A stretch of DNA of 6,518 nt from Gammaproteobacteria bacterium (GTDB taxonomy: Bacteria; Pseudomonadota; Gammaproteobacteria; Steroidobacterales; Steroidobacteraceae): positions 1 through 6,518 of the forward strand of contig JASHYG010000290.1 in assembly GCA_030043215.1 (NCBI GenBank). The letters are read 5' to 3'. Shown here one piece after another: positions 1-5,670 of the stretch; positions within the stretch are counted from its first letter, which is position 1, and every line of letters begins with the position of its first letter. Both the position numbers and the translations under genes were made by a program. A model generated the notes under the pieces. It did not search any database. It was not told the DNA's origin and saw only the letters and a program-made list of their open reading frames with translations.

Positions 1-345
1 CACGGCAAGCTGCATGCGACGGAATGCCACATCTTCCCGGAGAGCTTGCGCGGCATGGGCGAAGGCCACAGCCCGATGGGCCGGCCGAACACGACCATGA
101 CGAACGGCAACATCACGATGACGAGCGGCAGTGTGCAGGCCGCCTCCGGCGGCAGCTCGGGAGTCACGCTCCGAGTGTCCTACAAAGGCGGCGCGCAGAG
201 CATCGAGGTATCGCCGCGGACGACCATCACGCTGATCGAGGCGGGTGATGCCTCTCTGGTGAAGCCTGGCGTACGGGTGAACGGCGCGGCTCGAACCGAG
301 GCGGACGGGACGGCGCTCGTACTGTTCTTGTCCATCACCCCCTAG
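1..345 (+). CDS. C-terminal part of a small beta-rich DUF5666-like protein (5' end outside window)
   Basis: The reading frame is open from the first base to the TAG at 343-345, giving 114 codons with the true start lying upstream. The segment begins HGKLHATECHIFPESLRG and continues through a Thr/Gly/Ser-rich stretch (TMTNGNITMTSGS, an imperfect seven-residue repeat). It then has alternating beta-type segments: VTLRVSYKGGAQSIEVSP, then ITLIEAGDASLVKPGVRV, then a last strand TALVLFLSI. From memory this resembles small periplasmic proteins often annotated, probably wrongly, as 'metal ABC transporter permease' and related to DUF5666/OB-like barrels. No transmembrane helix is visible in this part, so a real permease is unlikely. 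The N-terminus, where a signal peptide would be expected, is missing. The TTG at 46 is only an internal codon, because the similarity I recognise begins before it. The biochemical role is unknown. The cupin gene follows 9 nt after the stop, in the same frame. Confidence 0.6.
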   Translation, partial: HGKLHATECHIFPESLRGMGEGHSPMGRPNTTMTNGNITMTSGSVQAASGGSSGVTLRVSYKGGAQSIEVSPRTTITLIEAGDASLVKPGVRVNGAARTEADGTALVLFLSITP

Positions 346-354
346 ACCTCGTCC

Positions 355-858
355 GTGAGGCGTGTCGTCACCGGCCACGACGCAAGCGGCAAGTCCGTCG
401 TGCTGTCCGATGGGCCGCCTCCACAGCATCACCCGATGCACGGCCGCTCCGTCGGCGCCGACTTCTTCGAGATGTGGAGCGCCTCGCGAGCCGTTCCGGT
501 GCTCACGTCCGCCGAGGCGCGCGAGCCCAACGAGCGGGAGTTCACGATCATGCCCGCCTCGGGCCACCTCTTGCGCATCATCGACATTTACCCGCCCAAG
601 GACGGCGGCAAGCGGACGGTGATGCACCGAACGAAGACGCTCGATTACGTCGTGGTCATCGAGGGAGAGGTGGTTCTGATCCTCGACGACAGCGAGGTGA
701 CCCTGACGAAGAGCGACGTCGTGGTTCAGCGCGGGACGGACCACGCCTGGGAGAACCGCTCCGAGAAGCCGGCGCGCCTGGCGTTCTTCCACATCGACGC
801 GGAGTTCAGCGAGGAGCTGCTCGCCAGGCTGCCGAAGCCGCTCGAGCTGATGCGATAG
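355..858 (+). CDS. Single-domain cupin protein, GTG start
   Basis: This 167-residue protein carries one cupin beta-barrel, a small fold that usually binds a metal or a small molecule. Cupin motif 1 lies around residues 91-104: H91 (in VMHRT), D97 where the classical motif has Glu, and the closing G104 of IEGE. Motif 2 lies around 121-134 (DVVVQRGTDHAWEN), with H130 and N134. The second His of the HxH pair is absent, since H91 is followed by R92 and T93. Metal binding would therefore use a reduced set (H91, D97, H130), or be absent. There is no signal peptide, so the protein is probably cytoplasmic. GTG at 355 is the first possible start after the in-frame TAG at 343, and the MRRVVTGHDASGKSVV opening fits this cupin group. 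No Shine-Dalgarno sequence is visible, so translational coupling to the upstream gene is likely. The substrate cannot be told from the sequence; such cupins occur as stand-alone proteins of unknown role. Confidence 0.85.
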   Translation: MRRVVTGHDASGKSVVLSDGPPPQHHPMHGRSVGADFFEMWSASRAVPVLTSAEAREPNEREFTIMPASGHLLRIIDIYPPKDGGKRTVMHRTKTLDYVVVIEGEVVLILDDSEVTLTKSDVVVQRGTDHAWENRSEKPARLAFFHIDAEFSEELLARLPKPLELMR

Positions 859-864
859 CGGCGG

Positions 865-1386
865 CTACGCCTTGATCCGCAGCTTGCCCATGAAATCCCG
901 CTTCCCGATCGCAAGCCCCTTCCAGCGCAGGATGTCGTACACCGTCGTCGCGTGAAAGTAGAAGTTGGGCTGCGAGAAGGAGAGTAGGAAATTCTCCGCG
1001 GTGAAGTCGATGTGGTGCTCACCGAATGAGAACCGCATATCGCGCCCGATGAATCCTTCGACCTCGGAGGCGCTCACCTTCTCCAGCGCGGCCAGCGTTC
1101 CGGCGACCAGCGCCTTCAGCGCCGCGAAGCTGTCGGGCGGTGCCGCCATATCGGGGGAGAAGACGCCCTTGCGGACGGCCTCGATGGCGCCGAGCGAGTG
1201 GACCGCAGTCGACTTCACCTGGTAGGCGAAGGGAAGCATGTCCGGAGCGAGGCGCGCCTGGATGATGTCCTGCGGCGCGATGGCTTTCTCGGTGCAAAAC
1301 GCCTCGGCCTTGGCGAGCAGGCCGGCGATGGACCCCAGGATCTGTTGACAGCTCGGGACGGTCGCAGCGTAGAGGGAAAGGGCCAT
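865..1386 (-). CDS. DUF1993 family protein (DinB-like helical bundle)
   Basis: The 173-residue product matches the DUF1993 family (PF09351) in length and in its hallmark segments. It opens with MALSLYAATVPSCQQILGS, followed by APDMLPFAYQVKSTAVHSL around residues 47-65 and NFLLSFSQPNFYFHATTVYDIL around 132-153. The fold is expected to be a four-helix bundle related to DinB/YfiT. H63 and H145 are the conserved histidines most likely to act as metal ligands, though no enzymatic function is established for the family. There is no signal peptide or membrane segment. ATG at 1386 is well supported: GAGGA (complement of 1392-1396) sits 5 nt upstream. The gene is last in the minus-strand run, 94 bp after the panB stop, and ends 6 bp from the oppositely oriented cupin stop. 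A TACAAT-like hexamer in the gap could also give it its own promoter. Confidence 0.85.
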   Translation of the reverse strand: MALSLYAATVPSCQQILGSIAGLLAKAEAFCTEKAIAPQDIIQARLAPDMLPFAYQVKSTAVHSLGAIEAVRKGVFSPDMAAPPDSFAALKALVAGTLAALEKVSASEVEGFIGRDMRFSFGEHHIDFTAENFLLSFSQPNFYFHATTVYDILRWKGLAIGKRDFMGKLRIKA

Positions 1387-1391
1387 GACAT

Positions 1392-1396
1392 TCCTC
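1392..1396 (-). promoter_or_regulatory. Ribosome binding site of the DUF1993 gene
   Basis: GAGGA on the minus strand lies 5 nt before the ATG at 1386. It is the clearest Shine-Dalgarno sequence among the minus-strand genes and fixes this start. Confidence 0.6.
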
Positions 1397-1430
1397 GCGG
1401 TGGTTGGCTTGCACGGATGGGCTGCGGCGG

Positions 1431-1436
1431 ATTGTA
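1431..1436 (-). promoter_or_regulatory. Possible -10 element upstream of the DUF1993 gene
   Basis: On the minus strand this reads TACAAT, five of six matches to the sigma70 -10 consensus, 44 bp upstream of the DUF1993 ATG in the 94-bp gap after panB. No convincing -35 is found at 16-18 bp. The nearest candidate, TTGTAG, is only 13 bp away. This is weak evidence for an internal promoter, and read-through from panB is just as plausible. Confidence 0.2.
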
Positions 1437-1480
1437 AGCGAAAGCTCCTCTACAAGGGCATCGGGTCAGCGCTTGGCCGC

Positions 1481-2359
1481 TCAGTAGCTCTCCTCCGCCG
1501 AGGGGAACCGGCCCGCCTTCACGTCGGCCAGGTACCGGCCGAATGCCTCCGACATCACCTCGTGGAGCTCGGCGTAGCGGCGCAAGAATCGCGGCGAGAA
1601 CTCCTTGTTGAGGCCCAGCATGTCGTGCGTGACGAGAACCTGCCCGTCCACCTGCGAGCCCGCGCCGATGCCGATGACCGGGATGGTGAGCCGCTTCGCG
1701 ACGCGCGCGGCGAGACGAGCGGGGATCTTCTCCAGCACCAGGGCGAAACAACCCGTCTCCTGCAGCAGCAGCGCATCTCGCATCAGCTGCTCGGCCTCCT
1801 CCTGCTTGGTCGCCCGCACGGTGTAGCTGCCGAACTTGTAGATCGACTGCGGGGTGAGCCCCAGGTGGCCCATCACGGGAATGCCCGCCGACAGGACGCG
1901 CCTGACGCTGTCGATGATGACGTCCCCGCCCTCCATCTTCACGCTGTGCGCGCCGGCCTCCTTCATGATGCGCACGGCGCTCTCCAGGGCGAGCTGGCTG
2001 TTGCCCTGGTACGTGCCGAAGGGCAAGTCCACGACGATGAGCGCGCGCTCCACTCCGCGCACCACGGCCGCCGCGTGATCGATCATCTGATCGAGCGTGA
2101 TGGGAACCGAGGTCTCGTGGCCATGGACGACGTTCGACGCGCTGTCGCCGACGAGCAGAACGTCGAGCCCCGCCCCATCGAGAATGCGGGCGAATGAGAA
2201 GTCGTACGCCGTGAGCATGGCGATCTTCTCGCCGCGAGCCTTCATCTCCCCGAGCCGCGCCGTCGTGACACGGCGCAGCTTCGCGTCCCCGGCGTGACCG
2301 GGCCGGCCGACTCGCGCGGCGCGGCGCCCCGGGCCTACTTTGCCGCCTTTCCCTGCCAT
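1481..2359 (-). CDS. panB: 3-methyl-2-oxobutanoate hydroxymethyltransferase (ketopantoate hydroxymethyltransferase)
   Basis: PanB transfers a hydroxymethyl group from 5,10-methylene-tetrahydrofolate to 2-oxoisovalerate, making ketopantoate, the first committed step toward pantothenate and coenzyme A. It acts in the cytoplasm as a (beta/alpha)8 barrel. The 292-residue product has the full family signature: [12 protein letters not shown] (48-59), [21 protein letters not shown] (70-90), [12 protein letters not shown] (109-120), VKMEGG (140-145), GHLGLTPQS (164-172), LVLEKIP (207-213) and IGIGAG (229-234). By alignment with E. coli PanB, D72, D111 and E143 should be the magnesium ligands and E210 the catalytic acid; all are present. 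The called ATG overlaps the protease gene by 25 nt and adds about 27 Gly/Arg-rich residues not found in E. coli PanB. No good ribosome site precedes it. A CTG at 2278, with GGGGA 7 nt upstream, lines up with the E. coli start. No panC is adjacent in the window. Confidence 0.97.
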   Translation of the reverse strand: MAGKGGKVGPGRRAARVGRPGHAGDAKLRRVTTARLGEMKARGEKIAMLTAYDFSFARILDGAGLDVLLVGDSASNVVHGHETSVPITLDQMIDHAAAVVRGVERALIVVDLPFGTYQGNSQLALESAVRIMKEAGAHSVKMEGGDVIIDSVRRVLSAGIPVMGHLGLTPQSIYKFGSYTVRATKQEEAEQLMRDALLLQETGCFALVLEKIPARLAARVAKRLTIPVIGIGAGSQVDGQVLVTHDMLGLNKEFSPRFLRRYAELHEVMSEAFGRYLADVKAGRFPSAEESY

Positions 2360-3888
2360 ACGGCCATCATGTCGGACGAGCCCTGGGCACGCACGCCGTT
2401 GTCCGTCAGAATCTCGTCGGTCGCCGCGGCCATCTCCTTGCGTGGAAAGACGAGCGCCTCTCCGCCGCGGCTGTCGAACTCGATCACGACGAACTCATCC
2501 TTGAGGTCGCGCAGCAGCGCGACGAGCTGAGCGAGGCTGCGCACGCGCGTTCCGTTGACCGAGTAGACGACCTGGCCCGCGGGACTGGAATACCCCTCCG
2601 CCAGCTTGTTCGGAAAGAACGGCGAGGTGACCACCACGAGCTCCGAGCGGTCAGCGCTCGGCTGATCCGAGCGCTGGGTGATCAGCGGACTGCGCAGGAC
2701 GCTCAGACCGTTGAGCACACGGGCATTATTGCTGAGCGCACCCACGAAGTCCGCCGTGGCCCTGGAGAACACGAGCGGGCCATAGATGAAGTAGGAAGGA
2801 TAGTCACCCTCGAGGGCCGGCACGAGCAGCGACCGCTCGCGTGACACCGGCAGCTCGATGTGCAGCGTTTTTCCGCCCCGCACGATGGTGAGCGGGACCT
2901 CTCCATTCTTGACGACTTTCTGCAGCAGATAGCCGAAGCTCAGGCGCACGTCCGGATTGATGTTGATCATCCCCTGATCGTCGATCGGCGTGTCGCCGAT
3001 GCGGGTGATGACATCCCACTCCTTGAGGGGATAGGCCGCGTCCGAGCGGTAGGGCTGGTGGACGACCACGCCCGTGACCGAGGAGTCGAGCCTCAGGAAG
3101 CTGCGCAGCGCCGGATTCTCGAGCGTCTGCAGCACGTCGTACATGGCCGGCTTTCCCTCGTAGTGCCCGCCGACGATGCTTTGCAGGAACAGCTCGACTT
3201 CCTCGTTGGGAATGATGTAGCCGATGTTCTGCGCGTCACCGCCGAGCCGGCTGAAGGCGAGCCCGATCATCTCGTTGCCCTCGATCGCCGGACCGCCGCT
3301 GTTGCCGGGATTGATGGCTGCGTCGATCTGGATGCGCAGGCCGGATGCCGGAAAGTTGTAGGGTACGAACTCGATGCGCGACACGATGCCCTTGGTGATC
3401 GACAGCGAATTGCCGCCCTCCGGAAAGCCGTAGACGAGCACGGGATCCTTGATCTGCGGCAGTGCGCTCGCGCGCGCGATGGGCAGATGGCTGCGGAAGA
3501 ACGACGGATCGTCGAGCCTCAGCACGGCGAGGTCTATCCCCGGCGCGATGGCGGCGACCGTCGCCGAGATCTTGTCGCCCTCCTTCGTCGCCTGCACCTG
3601 GATGTCGTTGGCATAGAGCACGGCGTGCGCGTTGGTGAGGATGCGGTCCCCCTCGATGACGACACCGGACGCGGTGATATCGCGCGGCGTCTGCTTCGTC
3701 CAGGGCCTGAAGGGATCCGGGTAGCTCACGGTGGCGAAGACCTTGACCACCGAGTTCTCGATCGCGGCGGAGGACGAGGACGAGGCGCCGCTGTCGGCGG
3801 TCGGCGTGCCCTGAGCGAACGCGGCCGGCGCGAGCAAGCAGGCGAGCCAGCACGCAGGCAGTGCGGAGCGCAATCTGGGGTAGATCAT
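2335..3888 (-). CDS. Secreted HtrA/Deg-type trypsin-like serine protease with PDZ domains
   Basis: The 517-residue product is an S1C-family protease. Residues 1-25 form a type I signal peptide (basic start, hydrophobic core, AFA then Q26), so it should act in the periplasm. A Ser-rich linker (35-40) follows. The protease domain spans about 41-240 with an intact triad: H88 in LTNAHAV, D119 in GIDLAVLRL, and S197 in [13 protein letters not shown] domain lies at about 246-350 (core [18 protein letters not shown]). A third domain lies at about 358-517 ([19 protein letters not shown]), resembling the PDZ-like C-terminal domain (PF17815) known from plant Deg9-type proteases and bacterial relatives. 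This layout differs from DegP/DegQ, which have two canonical PDZ domains; no specific gene symbol is justified. The likely role is degradation of misfolded envelope proteins. It heads the minus-strand run and overlaps panB by 25 nt. The ATG at 3888 has no strong ribosome site, but the signal peptide supports it. Confidence 0.93.
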   Translation of the reverse strand: MIYPRLRSALPACWLACLLAPAAFAQGTPTADSGASSSSSAAIENSVVKVFATVSYPDPFRPWTKQTPRDITASGVVIEGDRILTNAHAVLYANDIQVQATKEGDKISATVAAIAPGIDLAVLRLDDPSFFRSHLPIARASALPQIKDPVLVYGFPEGGNSLSITKGIVSRIEFVPYNFPASGLRIQIDAAINPGNSGGPAIEGNEMIGLAFSRLGGDAQNIGYIIPNEEVELFLQSIVGGHYEGKPAMYDVLQTLENPALRSFLRLDSSVTGVVVHQPYRSDAAYPLKEWDVITRIGDTPIDDQGMININPDVRLSFGYLLQKVVKNGEVPLTIVRGGKTLHIELPVSRERSLLVPALEGDYPSYFIYGPLVFSRATADFVGALSNNARVLNGLSVLRSPLITQRSDQPSADRSELVVVTSPFFPNKLAEGYSSPAGQVVYSVNGTRVRSLAQLVALLRDLKDEFVVIEFDSRGGEALVFPRKEMAAATDEILTDNGVRAQGSSDMMAVWQGKAAK

Positions 3889-3949
3889 ACGTGGTCGCTC
3901 AGAGGCTTATTTTCGGCGTGTGAACGCCCGTTCGTCGCTGCCCAGTCTA

Positions 3950-3984
3950 ACAGGCGCCGACGGGCTTGCGACAGCGGCGCCTGT
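3950..3984. repeat. 10-bp perfect inverted repeat, candidate operator in the divergent promoter region
   Basis: ACAGGCGCCG at 3950-3959 and its exact reverse complement CGGCGCCTGT at 3975-3984 are separated by 15 nt. The two arms are about 25 bp apart centre to centre. Each arm contains the palindrome GGCGCC. The -35 hexamer of the predicted methyltransferase promoter lies between the arms, and the right arm fills the -35/-10 spacer. This geometry fits a repressor site. The site could also affect the divergent protease gene, whose start is at 3888. High local GC raises the chance of a coincidental repeat. Confidence 0.45.
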
Positions 3985-3994
3985 CGCCTATAGT
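3966..3994 (+). promoter_or_regulatory. Sigma70-type promoter for the methyltransferase gene
   Basis: TTGCGA at 3966-3971 (four of six to TTGACA), a 17-bp spacer and TATAGT at 3989-3994 (five of six to TATAAT) form the best promoter match in the window. Transcription should start near 4001-4002. That gives a leader of about 113 nt before the ATG at 4115. The promoter lies inside the open frame upstream of that ATG, which argues that the frame before 4115 is not translated. Confidence 0.6.
3968..3987. repeat. Compact 7-6-7 palindrome within the promoter
   Basis: GCGACAG at 3968-3974 and CTGTCGC at 3981-3987 are perfect inverted arms around a 6-nt centre. The 20-bp dyad covers the second half of the -35 hexamer and nearly all of the spacer, ending 1 bp before the -10. 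It overlaps the right arm of the longer dyad at 3950-3984, so the two may be alternative readings of one binding site. It is a typical place for a helix-turn-helix dimer to block RNA polymerase, but no cognate regulator is encoded in the window. Confidence 0.4.
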
Positions 3995-4004
3995 CGTGCC
4001 GCTC

Positions 4005-4031
4005 AAGGCCCGCTTCGTGCGGGCCTTTCTT
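4005..4031 (+). terminator. Strong stem-loop with short T tract in the methyltransferase leader
   Basis: AAGGCCCGC (4005-4013) pairs perfectly with GCGGGCCTT (4019-4027) around the loop TTCGT, a 9-bp GC-rich stem. A short T-rich tail (TCTT, 4028-4031) follows; the 3' arm together with the tail reads TTTCTT. By form it is an intrinsic terminator or attenuator on the plus strand. It begins only about 4 nt after the predicted transcription start, and no plus-strand gene lies upstream to be terminated. It may instead be a 5' stabilising hairpin, or a stop for antisense transcription coming out of the protease region. On the minus strand no T tract follows it. Confidence 0.55.
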
Positions 4032-4100
4032 ATGCCGGTCGCCCGCCGGGCGTCCGGCCGAGTCTTTTTGTTCGCCTCCCTCAGATCGAGGGACGGCCAC

Positions 4101-4104
4101 GGAG
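4101..4104 (+). promoter_or_regulatory. Ribosome binding site of the methyltransferase gene
   Basis: GGAG lies 10 nt before the ATG at 4115. It supports that start over the upstream GTG at 3920, which would put the promoter and the leader hairpin inside the coding region. Confidence 0.5.
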
Positions 4105-4114
4105 ACTCGACCCC

Positions 4115-5611
4115 ATGCGCGACCACACGAATCGCGCCGGCCGCGGAGGCGGGCCGGCGACGGACTCGATCTATCCGGATACTTACTTCCGCGAGCTATC
4201 GCCGGCCTGGCTCGATTACGTCGCGGCGCTGAGCTCCGTTCGGGCGGCCAACTTGCGCAACCGATTCAGCTATCTGGAGCTAGGCTGCGGACGCGGCCAT
4301 TCGGCGATCGTCCACGCAGGCGCATTCCCGCAGGCGGAGTTTCACGCGTGCGATCTCAATCCGGCGCACATCGAAGCTGCCGAGCGGCGCGCTGCGGCCC
4401 TCGGGATCCACAACATCCGCTTTCACGAAGCGTCATTCGAGGATCTGCTCTTGCAGCCCCTGCCCGCGTTCGATTTCATCGTCCTGCACGGTGTCTACGG
4501 CTGGGTGTCGGCGCCTGACCGGGAAGCGATCCGCGCACTGATCCGCCGGCGCCTCAGCGCCACCGGCCTCGTTTATGTCAGCTACAACTGTCTGCCGGGC
4601 TGGGCGAGCGAGGTGCCGGTGCGGAGGCTGCTCCTCGAGCTGGCCCCCATCTCGAGCGGCGATTCACTGCAGCAAACGCGCGAGGCGCTGCGTTCTCTCG
4701 AGCGCTTGAGCGACTCGCGGCTGCGCTATCTCGATGCGCATCCCGGCGCCGCCGCCGCGCTGCGCTCCTGTGCGGGCTCGCCCGTCGAGTACGTTGCGCA
4801 CGAGTTCATGACCGAGGCGTGGGAGGCGTTCTACTGCATCGATGTGGCCGACCAGATGGCCGAGGCCGGCCTGCGCTATGCCGGCAGCGCCACGCTCACT
4901 GATAATCATGTGGGTCTGCTGGTCGATGACTCCGCCGCCGCAAGCATCGCCGGGCTCACGACGGAGCGGCAGCGCCGTCTGGCGCTCGACTTCGCGTGCA
5001 ATCCGCACTTTCGCCGCGACATCTTCTTCCGGCCGAGCGGCCCGAGCGCCCCGTGCAATCCTCGCCCGCGAATCGACGACGCGATCATCGGTGCAATCGA
5101 TGATCCCGAGCGCATCGGTACCGCGGTCAAGGTGCCGCGAGGCGCCCTTCACTTTCAAGTGGACTTCATCGAGGCCATTCGATCACTCATGGCGGGCGGC
5201 TCGAGGACGATCGGGGACGCCGCCGAGTCCCTGAGCGGAGCCGGCCGCCGGGATGCGCCGATCGTCCGTAATCTCTTGTACCTGGTTGCGGCCGGCTCGC
5301 TGACACCCTTCGCGAGGATACTGAGGTGCGCCCACTCACTCGGACGGCACGTGCGATGGGCCGACCTGCAGCCGGCGAACGTCACCGTGGCACGAACTCT
5401 GGCCCATGCCGTCGCACGGGGTGGCGTATGCGTCATTCCGAGCGAGGTCCTCGGCGGCGGCGTCCGGATCGAGCTCGCAGAGGCCGTGGCTCTCACCGAG
5501 TCACTGGGACGCGACTCCGAGCGCGGTGCGCCAGGCGCCCGGGACGGCTCTCTGGACGCGCTCGCGCTGCGGCTCCTGCGCCTCGGCATCCTGACCGGGA
5601 AAGAGCGCTGA
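4115..5611 (+). CDS. SAM-dependent methyltransferase with regulatory domain (protein-lysine methyltransferase-like)
   Basis: The 498-residue product has three parts. A class I Rossmann methyltransferase domain spans about 20-165: motif I LELGCGRG (54-61) binds S-adenosylmethionine, D80 (HACDLNP) should hold the ribose, and YVSYNCLPGW (154-163) is the signature of methyltransferases carrying the PF10119 'regulatory' domain. That domain follows at about 215-300 (VAHEFMTEAWEAFYCIDVADQM, with H229-E230). The C-terminal part, about 343-498, starts with LHFQVDFIEAIRSL and looks like the winged-helix end of the same family. Rickettsial lysine methyltransferases PKMT1/PKMT2, which act on outer-membrane protein OmpB, share this layout. 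Other members sit in polysaccharide clusters, so the substrate is uncertain. There is no signal peptide, so the protein is cytoplasmic. The start at ATG 4115 rests on GGAG 10 nt upstream, the promoter at 3966-3994 and homology beginning near residue 18. ggt follows after 59 bp; the HtrA-type protease gene is divergent. Confidence 0.88.
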   Translation: MRDHTNRAGRGGGPATDSIYPDTYFRELSPAWLDYVAALSSVRAANLRNRFSYLELGCGRGHSAIVHAGAFPQAEFHACDLNPAHIEAAERRAAALGIHNIRFHEASFEDLLLQPLPAFDFIVLHGVYGWVSAPDREAIRALIRRRLSATGLVYVSYNCLPGWASEVPVRRLLLELAPISSGDSLQQTREALRSLERLSDSRLRYLDAHPGAAAALRSCAGSPVEYVAHEFMTEAWEAFYCIDVADQMAEAGLRYAGSATLTDNHVGLLVDDSAAASIAGLTTERQRRLALDFACNPHFRRDIFFRPSGPSAPCNPRPRIDDAIIGAIDDPERIGTAVKVPRGALHFQVDFIEAIRSLMAGGSRTIGDAAESLSGAGRRDAPIVRNLLYLVAAGSLTPFARILRCAHSLGRHVRWADLQPANVTVARTLAHAVARGGVCVIPSEVLGGGVRIELAEAVALTESLGRDSERGAPGARDGSLDALALRLLRLGILTGKER

Positions 5612-5633
5612 TCGTGCGCCGCTCCACCGCGGC

Positions 5634-5639
5634 TATACT
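5634..5639 (+). promoter_or_regulatory. Possible -10 element of ggt
   Basis: TATACT, five of six matches to the -10 consensus, lies 31 bp before the ggt GTG at 5671 in the 59-bp gap after the methyltransferase. No good -35 is found at 16-18 bp (ATCGTG at 17 bp). If it is real, ggt has a short leader and its start must be 5671 rather than 5614. Confidence 0.35.
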
Positions 5640-5660
5640 CCCACTCTCCTCCCTGGGATC

Positions 5661-5664
5661 GAGG
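5661..5664 (+). promoter_or_regulatory. Ribosome binding site deciding the ggt start
   Basis: GAGG lies 6 nt before the GTG at 5671, ideal spacing. The alternative in-frame GTG at 5614 has no comparable site, since it lies 2 nt after the methyltransferase stop. Confidence 0.5.
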
Positions 5665-5670
5665 CTCCTC

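Noticed and set aside
94..132. Tandem repeat encoding TMTNGNI / TMTSGS
   Set aside because: It is two imperfect copies only, a low-complexity linker within the coding sequence rather than a repeat array.
859..864. Terminator between the convergent cupin and DUF1993 genes
   Set aside because: Only 6 bp (CGGCGG) separate the two stops and no stem-loop with a T tract is visible around them.
1385..2197. 270-codon open frame on the plus strand opposite panB
   Set aside because: It is antisense to the fully conserved PanB sequence, has low-complexity Arg/His/Asp composition and shows no family signature.
3838..3888. Protease N-terminus as a lipoprotein signal (Cys at residues 13 and 17)
   Set aside because: Neither cysteine has a proper lipobox with a preceding hydrophobic core; a type I cleavage after AFA at residue 25 fits better.
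3915..3928. Short hairpin GGCGT-GTGA-ACGCC upstream of the protease
   Set aside because: It has only a 5-bp stem, with no T tract on the strand where one would be needed, so it is within chance for this base composition.
3944..3949. TAGACT as a minus-strand -10 for the protease
   Set aside because: It has four of six matches and no acceptable -35 at 16-18 bp. The protease needs a promoter nearby, but this one is not supportable.
2860..3993. 377-codon open frame on the plus strand opposite the protease gene
   Set aside because: It is a mirror frame of a GC-rich gene. The product is Arg/Asp/Val-rich without recognisable domains, while the minus strand encodes a complete protease with signal peptide and triad.
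3885..4100. 71-codon minus-strand frame just upstream of the protease
   Set aside because: It overlaps the divergent control region, has no ribosome site I can see, and the protein is Arg/Lys/Gly-rich with no family features.
3920..4114. 65-residue N-terminal extension of the methyltransferase from GTG 3920
   Set aside because: It contains the promoter, dyads and leader hairpin, has no family similarity, and ATG 4115 has a ribosome site.
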